A stretch of 64,000 nt of DNA from Streptomyces uncialis. GTDB taxonomy: Bacteria > Actinomycetota > Actinomycetes > Streptomycetales > Streptomycetaceae. A program made the translations under genes and the position numbers. The stretch is taken from the NCBI RefSeq assembly GCF_036250755.1, contig NZ_CP109583.1, positions 1,116,001 to 1,180,000 on the forward strand, read 5' to 3'. The notes under the pieces are model-generated. The model did not search any database and was not told the origin of the DNA. It saw only the letters and a list, made by a program, of their open reading frames with translations. Of this stretch, positions 24,883-36,307 are shown piece by piece. How positions within the stretch are numbered: position 1 is the stretch's first letter; the number at the start of each line of letters is the position of its first letter.

Positions 24883-27800
24883 TCAGCCGGTGGGGGCTGA
24901 GGGGGCGGTGGGGGCTGTCAGGCCGTCGGTCCAGGTGCGGACCGCCTGGGCCGTGGTGGCGGCGTGTTCCTCCACGATCGTGAAGTGGTCGCCCGGGACC
25001 TCCGAGGTGTCGCACGGGCCGGGCCAGGCCGCCTGGCCCGCACGGTCGGCGGAGGTGCCGCCGGGGGTGTCCGCCTCGGGTGGCCGGTCGGCGGCGCGGA
25101 CCAGTAGGACGGGCACGCCCGGCGGTTCGGGACGCCATCCCCGGAGCATCCGCGTGTAGGCGCCGAACGCGACCAGTGCCATGTCGTCCACCGCTGTCTC
25201 GAACTCCGGTCCCATGGCCAGGGCCGCGCGGGCGGGCATGGCGAGCAGCCAGGGCTCGGCCTCGCGTTCGGGGGTCACGTGGTAGGTGTCCAGGAGAACC
25301 AGTCCGGCGGGCGGTGTGCCGGTGGCCGCGAGCCGCGCGGCTACCGCGTGGGCCGGGCAGCCGCCCATCGACCACCCCACCAGGACGGGGCGGCGCCCGC
25401 CCAGCCGTTCGCGCAGGGTGGCCGCGTGCAGGTCCACCAGCGTCGCCCAGTCGCGCGCCGGCGCGTCGCCCGAGGCGACCGCCGGGTGCCGCATCTCCAG
25501 TACGTCCCGCTCGTCCTCGAAGTGGCGGGCCAGGGTGGCGTACCAGGGCCTGCCGAGGGCCGGCGAGAAGCCGGGGAAGCACACCAGCGGCGGCCGGTCG
25601 GCCTGCCCCTCGGCCAATTGGATCGGGTCCAGGGCATGCGCGGCGGATTCCTCGAGGCCGAAGCCGGGGACCGCCAGCGACGCCGTCACGAGCAGATGCA
25701 TCGCCGAGACGACGTCACCCGTCGCGCACACCCGGCGGTAGAGGGAGGCGAGGGTCTGGCGGGACCGGGACTTCGCGGTACCCGTCGGCCCGGCGGTACC
25801 CCCCGGCCCGGCGGCGGCCTTCTCCCGGTGCGGCGCACGCGTAGGCGCTGCTTCGGGCCCTGCCGTACGCGCTGCCCCGGGTGCTGCCGTAGGCGCTGCC
25901 CCGGGTGCTGCCTCGGGTGCTGCCTCGGGTGCTGCCTCGGACAGCCGGGTCAGTAGATGCTCCGTCAGCTGCTCGCAGGTGGGGACCTCGAAGAGGAGGG
26001 TGACCGGTAGCTCCAGACCGGTGAACAGGCCCATCCGGTTGCGCAGTTGGACGGCGGCCAGCGAGTCGAGGCCGAGTTCGGTGAGGTCGCGGTCGGCTGG
26101 TACGGCGGCCGCGCCGGTGTGCCCGAGCACGTCGGCGACCGTCTCACGGACCAGGTCGAGCAGAGCGGGGGCGCGGTCGGCGACGGGCAACCGTGTCAGC
26201 CGTTCTTGCCACGTGCCCGGCGTTTCATGCCATGCGCCCGGTGTCCCGTCCGGCATCCGGTCGGCGCCGGACGGGACCGGCCCTCCCCCGCCCTCACCGG
26301 ATGCTCGGCCTTCACCAGGCTCCACGGCGGTGGTCGGCGGAAGGCCGGACGGACCGGGCAGCAGGTCCCGCAACAGCAGCGGGAGGGGCCGTCGGGCCCG
26401 GGGGACCAGCGGGAGCGGCGCGAGAACGGGCCCGCCAACTGCCAGGGCGGCGTCGAACAGCGCCAGGCCCTCGGCCGCGGTGACGGCCCGGAGCACGCCG
26501 TCATCCGTCCGGCCGGTGCGGGCGGCCATCCCCTCGCCGCCCGCCCATGGTCCCCACACCAGCGAGAGCGCGGGCAGCCCCCGGGCCGTCCGGTGCAGCG
26601 CGAGGGCGTCGAGGAAGGCGTTCGCGGCGGCGTACCCCGCCTGGCCGGGGTTCCCGAGCAGGCCCGCCGCCGAGGAGAAGAGCACGAACCGTGACAGGGG
26701 CAGATCCTCCGTCAGCTCGTGCAGATGCCAGGCCGCGTCCACCTTCGGCCGCAGCACGGCGGCGATCCGCTCGGGTGTCTGGCCCTCCAGCACCCCGTCG
26801 TCGAGTGTCCCCGCCGCGTGCACCACGGCGGTCAGGTCGGCGGAGCATCCGGCGATCACCCCGGCCAGCGCGGAGCGGTCGGCGGCGTCGCAGGCGACGA
26901 TGTCGACCCGGCAGCCGGTCCGCTCGATCCGCTCCCGCAGCAGCCGCGCGCCGGGCGCGTCCGGGCCGCCGCGGCTGGTGAGCACCAGTCGGCGTACCCC
27001 GTGACGCTCCGCCAGATGACCGGCCAGCAGGGCGCCGAGCGCCCCCGTCCCACCGGTGACCAGCACCGTACCGTCCGCGTCGAAACCGGCCGCCCGAGCG
27101 GGCTCGACGGCCGCCGGGCGGATCAGCCGCGGCACATGCACCCGGCCCGCGCGCACGGCGAGCTGGGGTTCGCCGGTCGCCAGGGCGGCCGGCAGCCGGT
27201 GCACCGAATCCGGGTGGCCGTCGAGGTCGACGAGGGTGAGACGGCCGGGGTACTCGGACTGGGCGCTGCGCGCCAGCCCCCAGACCGCGGCGGCGGCCAG
27301 GTCGGGGTCCGCGCCGGTGGCACCCCGGGTCACCAGGACCAGGCGTGTTCCCGGGGCCGACGCGGACAGCCGGTCCCGCAGCAGCTCCAGGGCCCGCGCC
27401 ACCAGCCCGTGCGTGGCGGCGACCGGTCCCCGGGGCGGGCCTAACGGATCGGCCGGACCAGCCTGACCGGGCGAGTCTGCCGGATCTGCCGGACCGGACG
27501 GACCGGACGGAGCAGACGGACTGGACGGAGCAGACGGAGCAGACGGACCGGGCGGAGCTGACGGACCGGGCAGTCCCGGCGGGCCTGACGGGCCGTTCAG
27601 CGCTGGGCTGGACGGGGTTGACGGACCGGACTGGCCGAGTCGACGGGGCAGGTCGGGCGCGTCTGCCCGGTCCGACTGACCGGGCACGCCTGACGAGACT
27701 GCCGGGCCGAGCGGGGCCAGGGAGACGACGACGAGGGCAGGGGCGGACGGTGCCGTCCAAGAACCGGCGGCGGGCGACCAAGGCTCCGGCTCGCCCGGAA

Positions 27801-30800
27801 CGGACACACCGTCGTACGGGGTCCTGCCCCCGACCGACGCGGGACGCCCAGCGCCGGACAGCGTCGCGGCCAGCCCGAGGTCGTCCGGCGCGCCCACCTC
27901 CCAGACGGGCGGGGCCGAGCGGGCCGGTTCGGCGGGCGTCCAGTGCGGCCGGTACAGCGGTTCGGGGCGGGGGGTGCCGCCGTCGGGGGCGGGTACCGGG
28001 CGGGGGGTGCCGCCGTCGGGGGGTACCGGGCGGGTGGTCAGTTCCGTCACCCGCAGCACCGGCCGCCCCGCCGGGTCGGTGAGGTCCGCCGCGACGGTGT
28101 GGTCACCGGTGGGGCGCAGCCGGACCCGCAGGGCGGTGGCCCCGGTGGCGTGACCGCTGACACCCCGCCAGGCGAACGGCAGCCGACCGGTCCCGGCGGG
28201 CCGTCCCGGGCTCACGGGGAGCAGCAGCGACGCGTGGAGGGCCGCGTCGAACAGCGCGGGATGAAGGCCGTACCTCTGCGCCTCGGCCACGGCCTCGTCC
28301 GGAAGCCGTACGTCGGCCAGCAGGTCGTCGCCCTGGCGCCACATCGCCCGTACGCAGCGGAACGCGGGACCGTACGCGTGACCCTCCGCCGCCAGACGCT
28401 CGTAGGCTCCGGTGAGGTCGACGGGCACCGCGTCCGGGGGTGGCCAGGACGCCTCGTCGGCTTGCGCCGGGGCGGGCGGGTCGGCCCGCGGCCCGAGACG
28501 GCCGGTGGCGTGGTGGGTCCATGCCCCGAGGGGGTCGCCGTCCGCGGGGCGCGCGTGCAGGTCGACGGTCCGGCGGCCGGACGGGTCCGGTGCGCCGAGC
28601 GTCACCCGCGTCTCGACGCGCCCGCCGGAAGCGGGCAGGTACAGCGGGAGCAGCAGCGTCAGCTCCTCAAGTTCCGCCAGATCACAGGCGGCGCCGGTGT
28701 GGAGCGCCAGGTCGGCGAGAACGGTGGCGGGGACCAGTACCCGGCCGTGCACGACGTGGTCCCGCAGCCAGGGCTGTCCGGCCTCCGAGAGGTGTCCGGT
28801 GCTCAGCAGGCGATCCGTGTCCGGCAGGCTCGTCGTCGCGGAGAGCACCGGGTGGCCCGTGGTGTGCGGGGGCGCGGCCGTGTCGACGGTTCCCGTAGCG
28901 GTGGGGGCGGGCTCGGCCAGCCAGTGGCGTTCGCGCTGGAAGGGGTAGGTGGGCAGGGCGATCCGCCGGGCGGGCGGGCCCGGGGACGCCTGCCGGACGG
29001 CCTCCCAGTCGACCGGGAGGCCGTGCACATGCAGCCGGGCGAGCGCCGCCAGAAGCGTGCCGGGCTCCGGGGGGCCGGTCCTGGTCGTGGCGGTGAACAC
29101 CCGGTCCCCCGGTTCCCCGACGGTGCTCAGCGCGGCCGAGGTGAGCTGGGTGCCGGGGCCGACCTCGGCGAAGGCGGTCACCCCCGCCTCGTCCGCGAGG
29201 TGGCGTACGGCTTCGGCGAAGCGCACGGTGCCACGGGCGTGGCGGACCCAGTAGTCCGGTGACCGCAGGTCGTCGCCGGTGGCCGGGCGTCCGGTGAGGG
29301 TCGGGACGACCGGGATCCGGGGCTCATGGAAGGTGGCACGCGACACGGCCCGGGCGAATTCCGCCAGCACCGGTTCGACCAGCGGGGAGTGGAACGCGTG
29401 ACTGGTCCGCAGCCGGTCGGTACGGCGTCCGCGGGCCTCGAAGCGCGCCGCCACCGCTGCCACCGCCCGCTCCTGCCCGGAGACGACCACCGACCGGGGG
29501 CTGTTCACCGCGGCGATCGCCACCGGCCCGGCGGCGGCCGGGGTCCTCGCGAGTTCCGCCGTCGCCTCCTCCTCCGTGGCCTCCAGGACGACCATGGCGC
29601 CACCCGCCGGAAGGCTGCGCATCAACCGGGCTCGCGCGGCGACCAGTTCGACGGCGTCGTCCTCGGTGAGGATTCCGGCGGCGTGCGCCGCGGCCAGCTC
29701 ACCGACGGAGTGTCCGGCCAGCAGGTCGGGCCGCACGCCCCAGGAGGTGAGCAGCCTGAACAGCGCGACCTCGAACGTGAACAGCCCGGCTTGGGCGACA
29801 TCGGTCCGGTCGAGGGCGTCGGTGGCGTCGCCGGGTCCGGGCCACAGGCTCTCGCGCAGCGGCCGGTCCCCCGTCATGACGGCGTCGAAGCGGTCGCACA
29901 GCGCGTCGAAGGAGTCGGCGAAGACCGGGTAGGCGGTGTGGAGTTCCCGGCCGAGGCCCGGCCGTGCGGCGCCCTGCCCGGTGAAGAGCAGGGCCAGCCG
30001 TGGGCGGGAGCGGACCGGTACCGGGTCCGTCGTCCGGGCGGCGAGCCGGTCCAGTCCGTCGAGCAGGCCGGCGCGGTCGTCCGCGGCCACCGCGGCCCGA
30101 CAGCGGAGCGCGGCGCGTGAGGTCGCGGCGGAGAACACCACGTCCCGCAGGGGCTGTTCGGGCCGCTCCCGGAGGAACGCGGCCGTACGCCGCGCCTGGG
30201 CCCGCAGCGCGCCCGCGTCGGCGCCGGACAGCAGGAGCGACGGGTACGGCGGCTGCCACGGGGGTGACGGGTGCGGCGAGTCCGGGGTGCCGTCGGGTTC
30301 TCCCGCGTCCCGCTCGGCGGCGAACTCCTCAAGGATCACATGGGCGTTGGTGCCGCCGATGCCGAAGGCCGACACGGCGCCGCGGCGGGGCCGACCGGGG
30401 ACGGGCCGCCACGGCTGTTCCCGGGTGAGGGGCTTCACCGCGCCCGAGGACCAGTCGACGCCGTGGGAGGGCTCGTCGAGGTGCAGCGTGCGCGGCAGCA
30501 CTCCGTGCCGCATCGCCAGCACGGTCTTGATGACCCCGGCGACACCGGCCGCGGCCTGGGTGTGCCCGAGGTTCGACTTGAGCGATCCGAGCCACAGGGG
30601 CCGGTCGGCCGGGCGGTCGCGTCCGTAGGCGGCGAGGAGCGCGCGGGCCTCCACGGGATCGCCGAGCGGGGTTCCGGTGCCGTGCGCCTCGACGGCGTCG
30701 ATGTCCGCCGGGGTGAGTCCGGCGGCGGCGAGGGCCTGGCCGATCAGCCGCTCCTGGGCGGGTCCGCTGGGCGCGGTCAGGCCGTTGGACGCGCCGTCCG

Positions 30801-33750
30801 AGTTGACGGCGGAGCCGCGGAGCACGGCGAGCACCGGATGGTTGTTGCGCCGTGCGTCGGCGAGCCGTTCCAGCAGGACCAGTCCGACACCCTCGCCCCA
30901 GGCGGTTCCGTCGGCCGCGGCGGAGAACGGCTTGCAGCGGCCGTCCGGGGAGAGCGCGCGCAGCCTGCTGAACGCGGTGAACGGCACCGGACCGGCCATG
31001 ACGGTGGCGCCGCCGGCCACGGCGAGGGAGCAGTCCCCCGAGCGCAGCGCCCGCGCCGCCCAGTCCATGGCCACCAGCGACGAGGAGCAGGCCGTGTCGA
31101 CGGTGACCGCGGGCCCCTCCAGACCGAGGGTGTAGGCGATGCGCCCGGAGGCCACGCTGCCGGCGGAGCCGAGCGCGAGATGGGCCTCCTGCGGGTGGCC
31201 CCCTCGGTGCAGCAGACGGCCGCCGTAGTCGCCGTGCATCACCCCGACGAAGACGCCGGTGTCGCTGCCGCGCAGGGTGGTGGGGGCGAGGCCCGCGCGC
31301 TCCACGACCTCCCAGGCGGTCTCCAGCAGCAGCCGCTGCTGGGGGTCGGTGGCCAGCGCCTCCCTGGGGGACATACCGAAGAAGGCGGCGTCGAAGTCGG
31401 CGGCCCGGCGCAGGAACCCGCCGCGCCGGGTGACGGAGGTGCCCGGCTTGTCGGGGTCGGGGTCGTGGAGGGCGGCCAGGTCCCAGCCCCGGTCGGCGGG
31501 GAACGCGGAGGTGGCGTCCGCTCCGTCGGCGAGCAGCCGCCACAGCTCCTCCGGGGTGCGGACGTCGTCCACGGGGCCCGGGAAGCGGCAGGCCATCGCG
31601 ACGACGGCCACCGGCTCGTCGGCCGCCTGGGTGTCACCGCGGGTGCCGGACCGGGCCGGACGTGCCGCCCGGGGCGGGGCACCGAACAGCGCGTCGTACA
31701 GGAAGCCCGCCACCGCGTCGGGTGTCGGACGGTCGAAGACCAGGGTCGCGGGCAGGTCGAGGCCGGTGGCCGACCTCAGCCGGTCGCGCAGCAACACGCC
31801 CTGGAGGGAGCCGAGTCCCAGGTCGGCGAAGGTCTGGCCGGGGTCGGGGGCGGTGCCGGTGCCCTCGGCCGACCCGGCCGTGGCGTCGAGGACGAGTCGC
31901 AGCAACGCGCGGCGCCGCTCCGGGGCGGGGGACGCGAGCAGCCTGGCGCGCAGTCCGGCCCGGGTCCTCGCACCGTCCCGCGCGAGAGTCCCGGTCAGCC
32001 GGGCGGCGAGCACGGTCCGCCGGATCTTGCCGGAGGAGGTGCGGGGCAGGGTGTCGCTCGGCCGGATCTCGTCCGGCACCTTGAACGCGGACAGCCGTTC
32101 GCGGCACGCGGCCAGCAGCCCGGCGAGGACGGTGTCCCGCGCGACGGGATCGGGGTCCTGCCCGGCGAGGCTGGTCTCCTGCCCGGCGAAGCTGCTGTCC
32201 TGCCCGGGGCGGTCGACGCCCTGCTGGGCGAGGTCGGCGTCCTGCCCGGCGAAGCCGGGGTCCCGCCCAGCGGGGTCGGCGTCGTGCCCGCCGAGGTCGG
32301 GGTCCTGTGCCGCGAGGACGACGAACGCCACCGGGACCTCCCCCAGTACGTCGTGGGGGCGGCCGACGACCGCCGCGTCCGCGACTCCGGGGCAGGACAG
32401 CAGTACCTGCTCCACCTCCACCGGGTTGATGTTCTGGCCGCCGCGAATGATCAGGTCACCCACCCGGCCGGTGACCCGCAGGCCGCCCTCCGGTGTGCGG
32501 TGGCCGAGGTCACCCGTGCGGTACCAGCCGTCCCGCAGGACCCGGGCCGTGTCGTCGGGGCGGTTGTGGTAGCCGGTCATCAGGCCGGGACCACGCACCC
32601 AGAGCTCACCCTCGCCGCCGTCCGCGAGGATGTCCGTGGAGACCGGGTGGGCGATCCGGACGTCGATGCCGGGCAGCGGCCGGGGCACGCGGTCCGGGCC
32701 GGGTGCACCGGGCCGGGCGAGCGCGATCTTGCCGCTGGTCTCGGTGGCGCCGTAGCCGTCCAGCAGGGGCGCGCCCAGCAACTCCGCCACCGAGGCGCGC
32801 AGTTCCGTGGGGCAGGGCGCTCCGGCGGTGACGCACACCCGGAGGCCGCCGGGTACGGGCCCGGTGCGTCGTATCGCGCTCACGAGCAGGTGGTAGGTGG
32901 CCGGGACCCCGGCCAGCATCGTGAAGGGCTCGCCGGACGGACAGCTCCGCAGGGTCTCGGCGATGTCAACGCCCCGGTCCAGCAGGCGGGCGCTCGCGCC
33001 GGTGGCGACCACCGCGACGACGCACAGCGAATGCGCGTAGGCGTGGTGCGTCGGCAGCGGCCACAGCAGCCGGTCCCGGTCGGACATGCCGAGGAGCGGC
33101 GCGTAGCCCGCGGCGGTCGACCACAGCGCCGCCCGCTGACTCGTCACCGCGCCCTTGCGCGCGCCGGTGGTGCCGGAGGTGTAGAGGATCCACGCCGGTT
33201 CGTCCAGACCGAGGTCGTCGCGCGGCGGGTCCTGCGCGTCGGTCCCGTCGCTCCCGGCGAGTTCCTCGTACGGCACGGCGCTGTCGGGTCCCCCGGCGGC
33301 ACCACTGTCGGATGCCCCGGACGGCGGTGCCACCGGGCCGACGACGACGCGCGTCCGCAGCGGGTGCCGCCCGGCCGCCATCCGCGTCAGCCGTTCGAGC
33401 AGCGGGGCCTCGGCGACGACCGCCACCGCGCCGCTGTCGGCGAGGACATGGGCCAGTTCGTCGTCGGACGCTCCCGGGTCCAGCGGTACTCCGACGGCGG
33501 CGGCCCGCAGGGCCGCCAGCGAGCTCTCCACCATTTCCACCCGGCTGGGCAGACAGAGCAGCACCCGGTCCCCGCGGTGTACGCCCAGCCGGGCCAGATG
33601 CCCCGCGAGGCGTGCCGTCCGGAGCTCCAACTGCGCCCAGGTCAGCGAACGTCGTCCGTCACGGAAGGCGGTCCTCCCACCCGTGCGCGCGGCGTGCTCC
33701 CGCAGCGCCTCGGCCAAGGGGCGTACCAGTTCCGCGCGAACTTCCGTCAT
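24883..33750 (-). CDS. Type I PKS: acyl-AMP ligase-ACP-KS-AT-DH-KR-ACP-TE
   Basis: The 2955-residue protein starts at ATG 33750 (GAGGGG upstream). Domains in order are: acyl-AMP ligase (1 to about 620, [11 protein letters not shown] near 192), ACP (GLGSL near 648), KS (from about 710; DTACSSS near 887, HGTGTP, KSNLGH), AT (GHSVGE near 1348; HAFH near 1453 predicts malonyl-CoA), DH ([10 protein letters not shown] near 1667; [10 protein letters not shown] near 1836), KR (TGGTGALG near 2236; LDD near 2315 predicts B-type; YAAAN), ACP (GLDSL near 2560) and TE (GWSMGG near 2793; GDHF near 2922). There is no ER. A free acid is activated, extended once by a malonyl unit, reduced and dehydrated to an alpha,beta-unsaturated acyl chain, then released. 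Repetitive inserts interrupt the ligase and the DH-KR region. All catalytic motifs that I can see are intact. Confidence 0.95.
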   Translation of the reverse strand: MTEVRAELVRPLAEALREHAARTGGRTAFRDGRRSLTWAQLELRTARLAGHLARLGVHRGDRVLLCLPSRVEMVESSLAALRAAAVGVPLDPGASDDELAHVLADSGAVAVVAEAPLLERLTRMAAGRHPLRTRVVVGPVAPPSGASDSGAAGGPDSAVPYEELAGSDGTDAQDPPRDDLGLDEPAWILYTSGTTGARKGAVTSQRAALWSTAAGYAPLLGMSDRDRLLWPLPTHHAYAHSLCVVAVVATGASARLLDRGVDIAETLRSCPSGEPFTMLAGVPATYHLLVSAIRRTGPVPGGLRVCVTAGAPCPTELRASVAELLGAPLLDGYGATETSGKIALARPGAPGPDRVPRPLPGIDVRIAHPVSTDILADGGEGELWVRGPGLMTGYHNRPDDTARVLRDGWYRTGDLGHRTPEGGLRVTGRVGDLIIRGGQNINPVEVEQVLLSCPGVADAAVVGRPHDVLGEVPVAFVVLAAQDPDLGGHDADPAGRDPGFAGQDADLAQQGVDRPGQDSSFAGQETSLAGQDPDPVARDTVLAGLLAACRERLSAFKVPDEIRPSDTLPRTSSGKIRRTVLAARLTGTLARDGARTRAGLRARLLASPAPERRRALLRLVLDATAGSAEGTGTAPDPGQTFADLGLGSLQGVLLRDRLRSATGLDLPATLVFDRPTPDAVAGFLYDALFGAPPRAARPARSGTRGDTQAADEPVAVVAMACRFPGPVDDVRTPEELWRLLADGADATSAFPADRGWDLAALHDPDPDKPGTSVTRRGGFLRRAADFDAAFFGMSPREALATDPQQRLLLETAWEVVERAGLAPTTLRGSDTGVFVGVMHGDYGGRLLHRGGHPQEAHLALGSAGSVASGRIAYTLGLEGPAVTVDTACSSSLVAMDWAARALRSGDCSLAVAGGATVMAGPVPFTAFSRLRALSPDGRCKPFSAAADGTAWGEGVGLVLLERLADARRNNHPVLAVLRGSAVNSDGASNGLTAPSGPAQERLIGQALAAAGLTPADIDAVEAHGTGTPLGDPVEARALLAAYGRDRPADRPLWLGSLKSNLGHTQAAAGVAGVIKTVLAMRHGVLPRTLHLDEPSHGVDWSSGAVKPLTREQPWRPVPGRPRRGAVSAFGIGGTNAHVILEEFAAERDAGEPDGTPDSPHPSPPWQPPYPSLLLSGADAGALRAQARRTAAFLRERPEQPLRDVVFSAATSRAALRCRAAVAADDRAGLLDGLDRLAARTTDPVPVRSRPRLALLFTGQGAARPGLGRELHTAYPVFADSFDALCDRFDAVMTGDRPLRESLWPGPGDATDALDRTDVAQAGLFTFEVALFRLLTSWGVRPDLLAGHSVGELAAAHAAGILTEDDAVELVAARARLMRSLPAGGAMVVLEATEEEATAELARTPAAAGPVAIAAVNSPRSVVVSGQERAVAAVAARFEARGRRTDRLRTSHAFHSPLVEPVLAEFARAVSRATFHEPRIPVVPTLTGRPATGDDLRSPDYWVRHARGTVRFAEAVRHLADEAGVTAFAEVGPGTQLTSAALSTVGEPGDRVFTATTRTGPPEPGTLLAALARLHVHGLPVDWEAVRQASPGPPARRIALPTYPFQRERHWLAEPAPTATGTVDTAAPPHTTGHPVLSATTSLPDTDRLLSTGHLSEAGQPWLRDHVVHGRVLVPATVLADLALHTGAACDLAELEELTLLLPLYLPASGGRVETRVTLGAPDPSGRRTVDLHARPADGDPLGAWTHHATGRLGPRADPPAPAQADEASWPPPDAVPVDLTGAYERLAAEGHAYGPAFRCVRAMWRQGDDLLADVRLPDEAVAEAQRYGLHPALFDAALHASLLLPVSPGRPAGTGRLPFAWRGVSGHATGATALRVRLRPTGDHTVAADLTDPAGRPVLRVTELTTRPVPPDGGTPRPVPAPDGGTPRPEPLYRPHWTPAEPARSAPPVWEVGAPDDLGLAATLSGAGRPASVGGRTPYDGVSVPGEPEPWSPAAGSWTAPSAPALVVVSLAPLGPAVSSGVPGQSDRADAPDLPRRLGQSGPSTPSSPALNGPSGPPGLPGPSAPPGPSAPSAPSSPSAPSGPSGPADPADSPGQAGPADPLGPPRGPVAATHGLVARALELLRDRLSASAPGTRLVLVTRGATGADPDLAAAAVWGLARSAQSEYPGRLTLVDLDGHPDSVHRLPAALATGEPQLAVRAGRVHVPRLIRPAAVEPARAAGFDADGTVLVTGGTGALGALLAGHLAERHGVRRLVLTSRGGPDAPGARLLRERIERTGCRVDIVACDAADRSALAGVIAGCSADLTAVVHAAGTLDDGVLEGQTPERIAAVLRPKVDAAWHLHELTEDLPLSRFVLFSSAAGLLGNPGQAGYAAANAFLDALALHRTARGLPALSLVWGPWAGGEGMAARTGRTDDGVLRAVTAAEGLALFDAALAVGGPVLAPLPLVPRARRPLPLLLRDLLPGPSGLPPTTAVEPGEGRASGEGGGGPVPSGADRMPDGTPGAWHETPGTWQERLTRLPVADRAPALLDLVRETVADVLGHTGAAAVPADRDLTELGLDSLAAVQLRNRMGLFTGLELPVTLLFEVPTCEQLTEHLLTRLSEAAPEAAPEAAPGAAPTAAPGAARTAGPEAAPTRAPHREKAAAGPGGTAGPTGTAKSRSRQTLASLYRRVCATGDVVSAMHLLVTASLAVPGFGLEESAAHALDPIQLAEGQADRPPLVCFPGFSPALGRPWYATLARHFEDERDVLEMRHPAVASGDAPARDWATLVDLHAATLRERLGGRRPVLVGWSMGGCPAHAVAARLAATGTPPAGLVLLDTYHVTPEREAEPWLLAMPARAALAMGPEFETAVDDMALVAFGAYTRMLRGWRPEPPGVPVLLVRAADRPPEADTPGGTSADRAGQAAWPGPCDTSEVPGDHFTIVEEHAATTAQAVRTWTDGLTAPTAPSAPTG

Positions 33751-34016
33751 GCGTACCCCTCTTGTGCACCCGGGTCCTCGGACGTCCGACGACTATAGAT
33801 CAACTACGTGCCGGGGCCATCCGGTTGCCCCGCGCATGGCGTGCCGAGCGGCTTCGGACGGGAGCGCGGCCCGCGCCGGGCTCGGGGTACCGGCCGGGCC
33901 GGCCGGGCCTGGACCTCGCGCGTCGCCTGGATGCGGGCCCCGCGCCCGCCGGCGGACCAGGGACCCGGCGGCTCACCAGGGAGCGGCCCGTCGCCGGTGC
34001 GGCAGGGCACCCGACC
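33751..34016 (-). promoter_or_regulatory. Upstream region of the PKS gene
   Basis: On the minus strand a good -10, TATAGT (within GATCTATAGTCG, about 33790-33801), lies about 45 bases before the PKS start. It is preceded by GTAGTTG, and the hexamer TAGTTG also occurs in the MarR intergenic region at 34609-34614. A shared MarR site is possible but unproven. No gene is visible here. Confidence 0.4.
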
Positions 34017-34562
34017 CTACGCACCCTCCGCCCGCCGCCTCCGGCCACCCGCGGTCCACCCACCGCCTCCACCCGCGAGCGGACCGCGACCCCGCGCGCG
34101 CCCTACCGTCTCGCGCCCGGCGCCGTCCTCGTCCGCCGCCTCATGGAGCCGTTGCAGGAAGTCCGCCACGGGCCCGGACTCCGCCGGGAGGAGGTGCCGG
34201 GCGAAATGGTGCTCGATCCCGGCCAGGTGGACGCGGGACGCCTCCGCGAGGCGTTCCCGGCCCCGCTCGGTGAGGACCGCGTGCACCACCCGCCGGTCGT
34301 CGGGGGAAGGCACCCGTTCGACGAGTCCGGCCCGGTCCATCCGCGCCAGCAGGCGGGTCAGCCCCCCGGTGCTGTAGACGACGGACGTGGCGAGATCACT
34401 CATCCTCATCCGGCCGCCGGGGGCCTCGGCCAGCCGCAGCAGTACGTCGTACTGGGAGAGCGTGAGGCCGGTGCTCCGGTTCATCTCCCGCTCCATGGCC
34501 TGAGTGATCCGCCCATAGGCGAGAACGAGATCGGTCCAGGCATCCAGCGCCTTCTGCTCCAT
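34017..34562 (-). CDS. MarR family transcriptional regulator
   Basis: ATG at 34562 follows GGTGGAGG and gives 181 residues. The winged-helix core is clear: LTLSQYDVLLRLAEAPGGRMRMSDLA, then STGGLTRLLARMDRAGLVERV and the wing SPDDRRVVHAVLTERG. The C-terminal about 40 residues are Gly/Arg-rich and low in complexity. MarR proteins bind palindromic sites and release DNA on binding small phenolic or metabolite ligands. It is divergent from the flavin oxidoreductase-YceI pair and lies directly upstream of the PKS gene on the same strand. Candidate targets are both, from context. Confidence 0.92.
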   Translation of the reverse strand: MEQKALDAWTDLVLAYGRITQAMEREMNRSTGLTLSQYDVLLRLAEAPGGRMRMSDLATSVVYSTGGLTRLLARMDRAGLVERVPSPDDRRVVHAVLTERGRERLAEASRVHLAGIEHHFARHLLPAESGPVADFLQRLHEAADEDGAGRETVGRARGRGPLAGGGGGWTAGGRRRRAEGA

Positions 34563-34589
34563 CGGGCCTCCACCGGTCCCTCGTCCCAG

Positions 34590-34618
34590 GAAATATATCT
34601 GCACCGACAATAGTTGCA
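34590..34618. promoter_or_regulatory. AT-rich divergent operator/promoter candidate between MarR and oxidoreductase genes
   Basis: The 119-base region 34563-34681 contains AATATATCTGCA and AATAGTTGCAG, which form an inverted CTGCA-N11-TGCAG pair within A/T-rich flanks. It is the only AT-rich stretch here and the natural MarR site. The exact boundaries are uncertain. Confidence 0.4.
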
Positions 34619-34681
34619 GCGGAAGACACTTTACGACGCCGGGTCCATGGGACCGGTGCCATTTCCCAGAGGAGAGCGATC

Positions 34682-35593
34682 ATGGGCATCCCCGCCGGTT
34701 CCGTCGGTATCAACATCGATCCGTCCGCCGCGGGCTCGGCGGCGGCGCTGCGTCTGGCCCGGCTCGCGGACGACTCCGGGCTGGACTTCGCCGGTGTGCA
34801 GGACCACCTCTACCATCCGGAGTTCCTGGACGCCTGGACGCTGGTCACCACCCTCGCCGGGGCGACCAGCCGGCTGACCCTGCTGCCGAACGTCGCCAAC
34901 ACCGTCCTCCGGCTCCCGGCACCGCTGATGAAGGCCGCCAACACGCTCGGCCACCTCAGCGGCGGCCGGGTCGTCCTCGGCGTCGGCGCGGGAGCCTCCG
35001 CCCCCGCCATCGCCGCCTACGGCGGTCCCCAGCACACCCCCGGCCAGGCCGTCAGCGCCTTCGAGGAGGCCCTGACCGTCATGCGGGCCATGAGCGACCC
35101 CGCCCAGCGGTCCGTCCGCTTCGACGGCGAGCACCACCGCGTCCAGGGCGCCCGCCCCGGGCCGTTCCCTGAGCGGCCCGTGCCGCTGATGGTCGGCGCG
35201 TACGGGCCGAGGATGCTGCGGATCACCGGCCGTCTCGGCGACGGCTGGCTCCCCAGCAACGGCTACGCGCCACCGGAGCGCGTCCCCGGCATGCAGCGGA
35301 TGATCGACGAGGCCGCCGTCGCCGCCGGGCGTGACCCCGGGGCCGTCCAGCGGATCTACAACGTCATGGGCACCATCACCGCCGAGGGCGCACCCGTGTC
35401 CGACAGCAAGGGCGTCGTCGGCCCGCCCGGCTTCTGGGTGGACACCCTCCTCCGCTACCGCGAGGAGCTGGGCTTCGACTCCTTCCTCTTCTGGCCCGTC
35501 GACGGCGACAGCGAGACACAGGCCGCGCTCTTCGCCGAGCACGTCGCCCCCCGTATCCGTACGGCCACTCCGCGAGGACCTCAGCAGTCATGA
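34682..35593 (+). CDS. LLM-class flavin-dependent oxidoreductase (F420 or FMN)
   Basis: The 303-residue protein is a luciferase-like TIM-barrel enzyme. Motifs include DDSGLDFAGVQDHLYHPEFLD near the N-terminus, TSRLTLLPNVANTVLRLPA, LSGGRVVLGVGAGA and PVPLMVGAYGPRMLRITGRLGDGWL. The last pattern is frequent in F420-dependent members, but FMN cannot be excluded. GAGGAG lies before ATG 34682. It overlaps the YceI gene by four bases (ATGA), so the two are co-translated. Divergence from MarR suggests induction by a small molecule. It could tailor the PKS or NRPS product or detoxify an electrophile. Confidence 0.88.
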   Translation: MGIPAGSVGINIDPSAAGSAAALRLARLADDSGLDFAGVQDHLYHPEFLDAWTLVTTLAGATSRLTLLPNVANTVLRLPAPLMKAANTLGHLSGGRVVLGVGAGASAPAIAAYGGPQHTPGQAVSAFEEALTVMRAMSDPAQRSVRFDGEHHRVQGARPGPFPERPVPLMVGAYGPRMLRITGRLGDGWLPSNGYAPPERVPGMQRMIDEAAVAAGRDPGAVQRIYNVMGTITAEGAPVSDSKGVVGPPGFWVDTLLRYREELGFDSFLFWPVDGDSETQAALFAEHVAPRIRTATPRGPQQS

Positions 35594-36216
35594 ACGCCAC
35601 CCCCGCCGCCACCGCTCCGGCGGAGCGGACCCTCAGCACCCCGCCCCCGGGCACCTGGCACCTCGACCCCCTGCACTCCAGCATCGGCTTCGTCGCCCGC
35701 CATCTCGGCTTCGTCCGCGTCCACGGCCGCTTCACCGACGCCGAAGGCACCCTCACCATCACCGACCCCGTCGAGGCGACGACCGCCGAGGTAAGGGTCG
35801 CCACCGCCACCATCGACACCGGCGTGCCCGTCCGGGACAACCATCTGCGCTCGCCGGAGTTCCTCGACGCCGACCGGCACCCCCTGATCGGGTTCCGCGG
35901 CCACCGGGTCCACCGCACCGGCGACGGCTGGGCCATGGACGGCGACCTCACCGTCGCGGGCGTCACCCGCCCCCTGACCCTCACCGGACAGTTCCTCGGC
36001 CAGGACGTCTACCCTTTCACCGGGGGCCGCCGCCTCGGCTTCACCGGCCGCGCCACCGTCGACCGCCGCGACTTCGGCGTCTCGGGACTGCCCCCGCTCC
36101 CCGGAGCCCGGATCTTCGTCGGCGCGGGTGTCGACATCGAACTGGACATCAGCATGATCGACCACGACATCCAGCCCTTCAACCAGCAGCTCCTCGGACG
36201 CCCCCAGGCTCTCTGA
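35590..36216 (+). CDS. YceI family protein (lipocalin-like, isoprenoid-binding fold)
   Basis: The 208-residue protein shows the YceI barrel pattern: WHLDPLHSSIGFVARHLGFVRVHGRF near the start, DNHLRSPEFLDADRHP in the middle and an F-G-V-S segment near the end. YceI proteins bind long isoprenoid or lipid chains; there is no enzymatic motif. No signal peptide is visible, so it is probably cytoplasmic, unlike E. coli YceI. Its ATG overlaps the TGA of the oxidoreductase gene. Co-expression with that enzyme under a MarR regulator suggests stress handling or lipid-like substrate presentation. Confidence 0.92.
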   Translation: MNATPAATAPAERTLSTPPPGTWHLDPLHSSIGFVARHLGFVRVHGRFTDAEGTLTITDPVEATTAEVRVATATIDTGVPVRDNHLRSPEFLDADRHPLIGFRGHRVHRTGDGWAMDGDLTVAGVTRPLTLTGQFLGQDVYPFTGGRRLGFTGRATVDRRDFGVSGLPPLPGARIFVGAGVDIELDISMIDHDIQPFNQQLLGRPQAL

Positions 36217-36307
36217 GCAGTGCGGGACGGGCCCGTCACCGTGGGGCGCCGGACACCCCCGCGGCCACGAGGACGCGCCCCCGTCCCATCCCCAGCGGAG
36301 GAATCAG

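Noticed and set aside
30271..33798. An 1175-codon plus-strand open frame opposite the PKS gene
   Set aside because: It is a shadow frame of the ligase-KS region with no recognisable domain and improbable composition.
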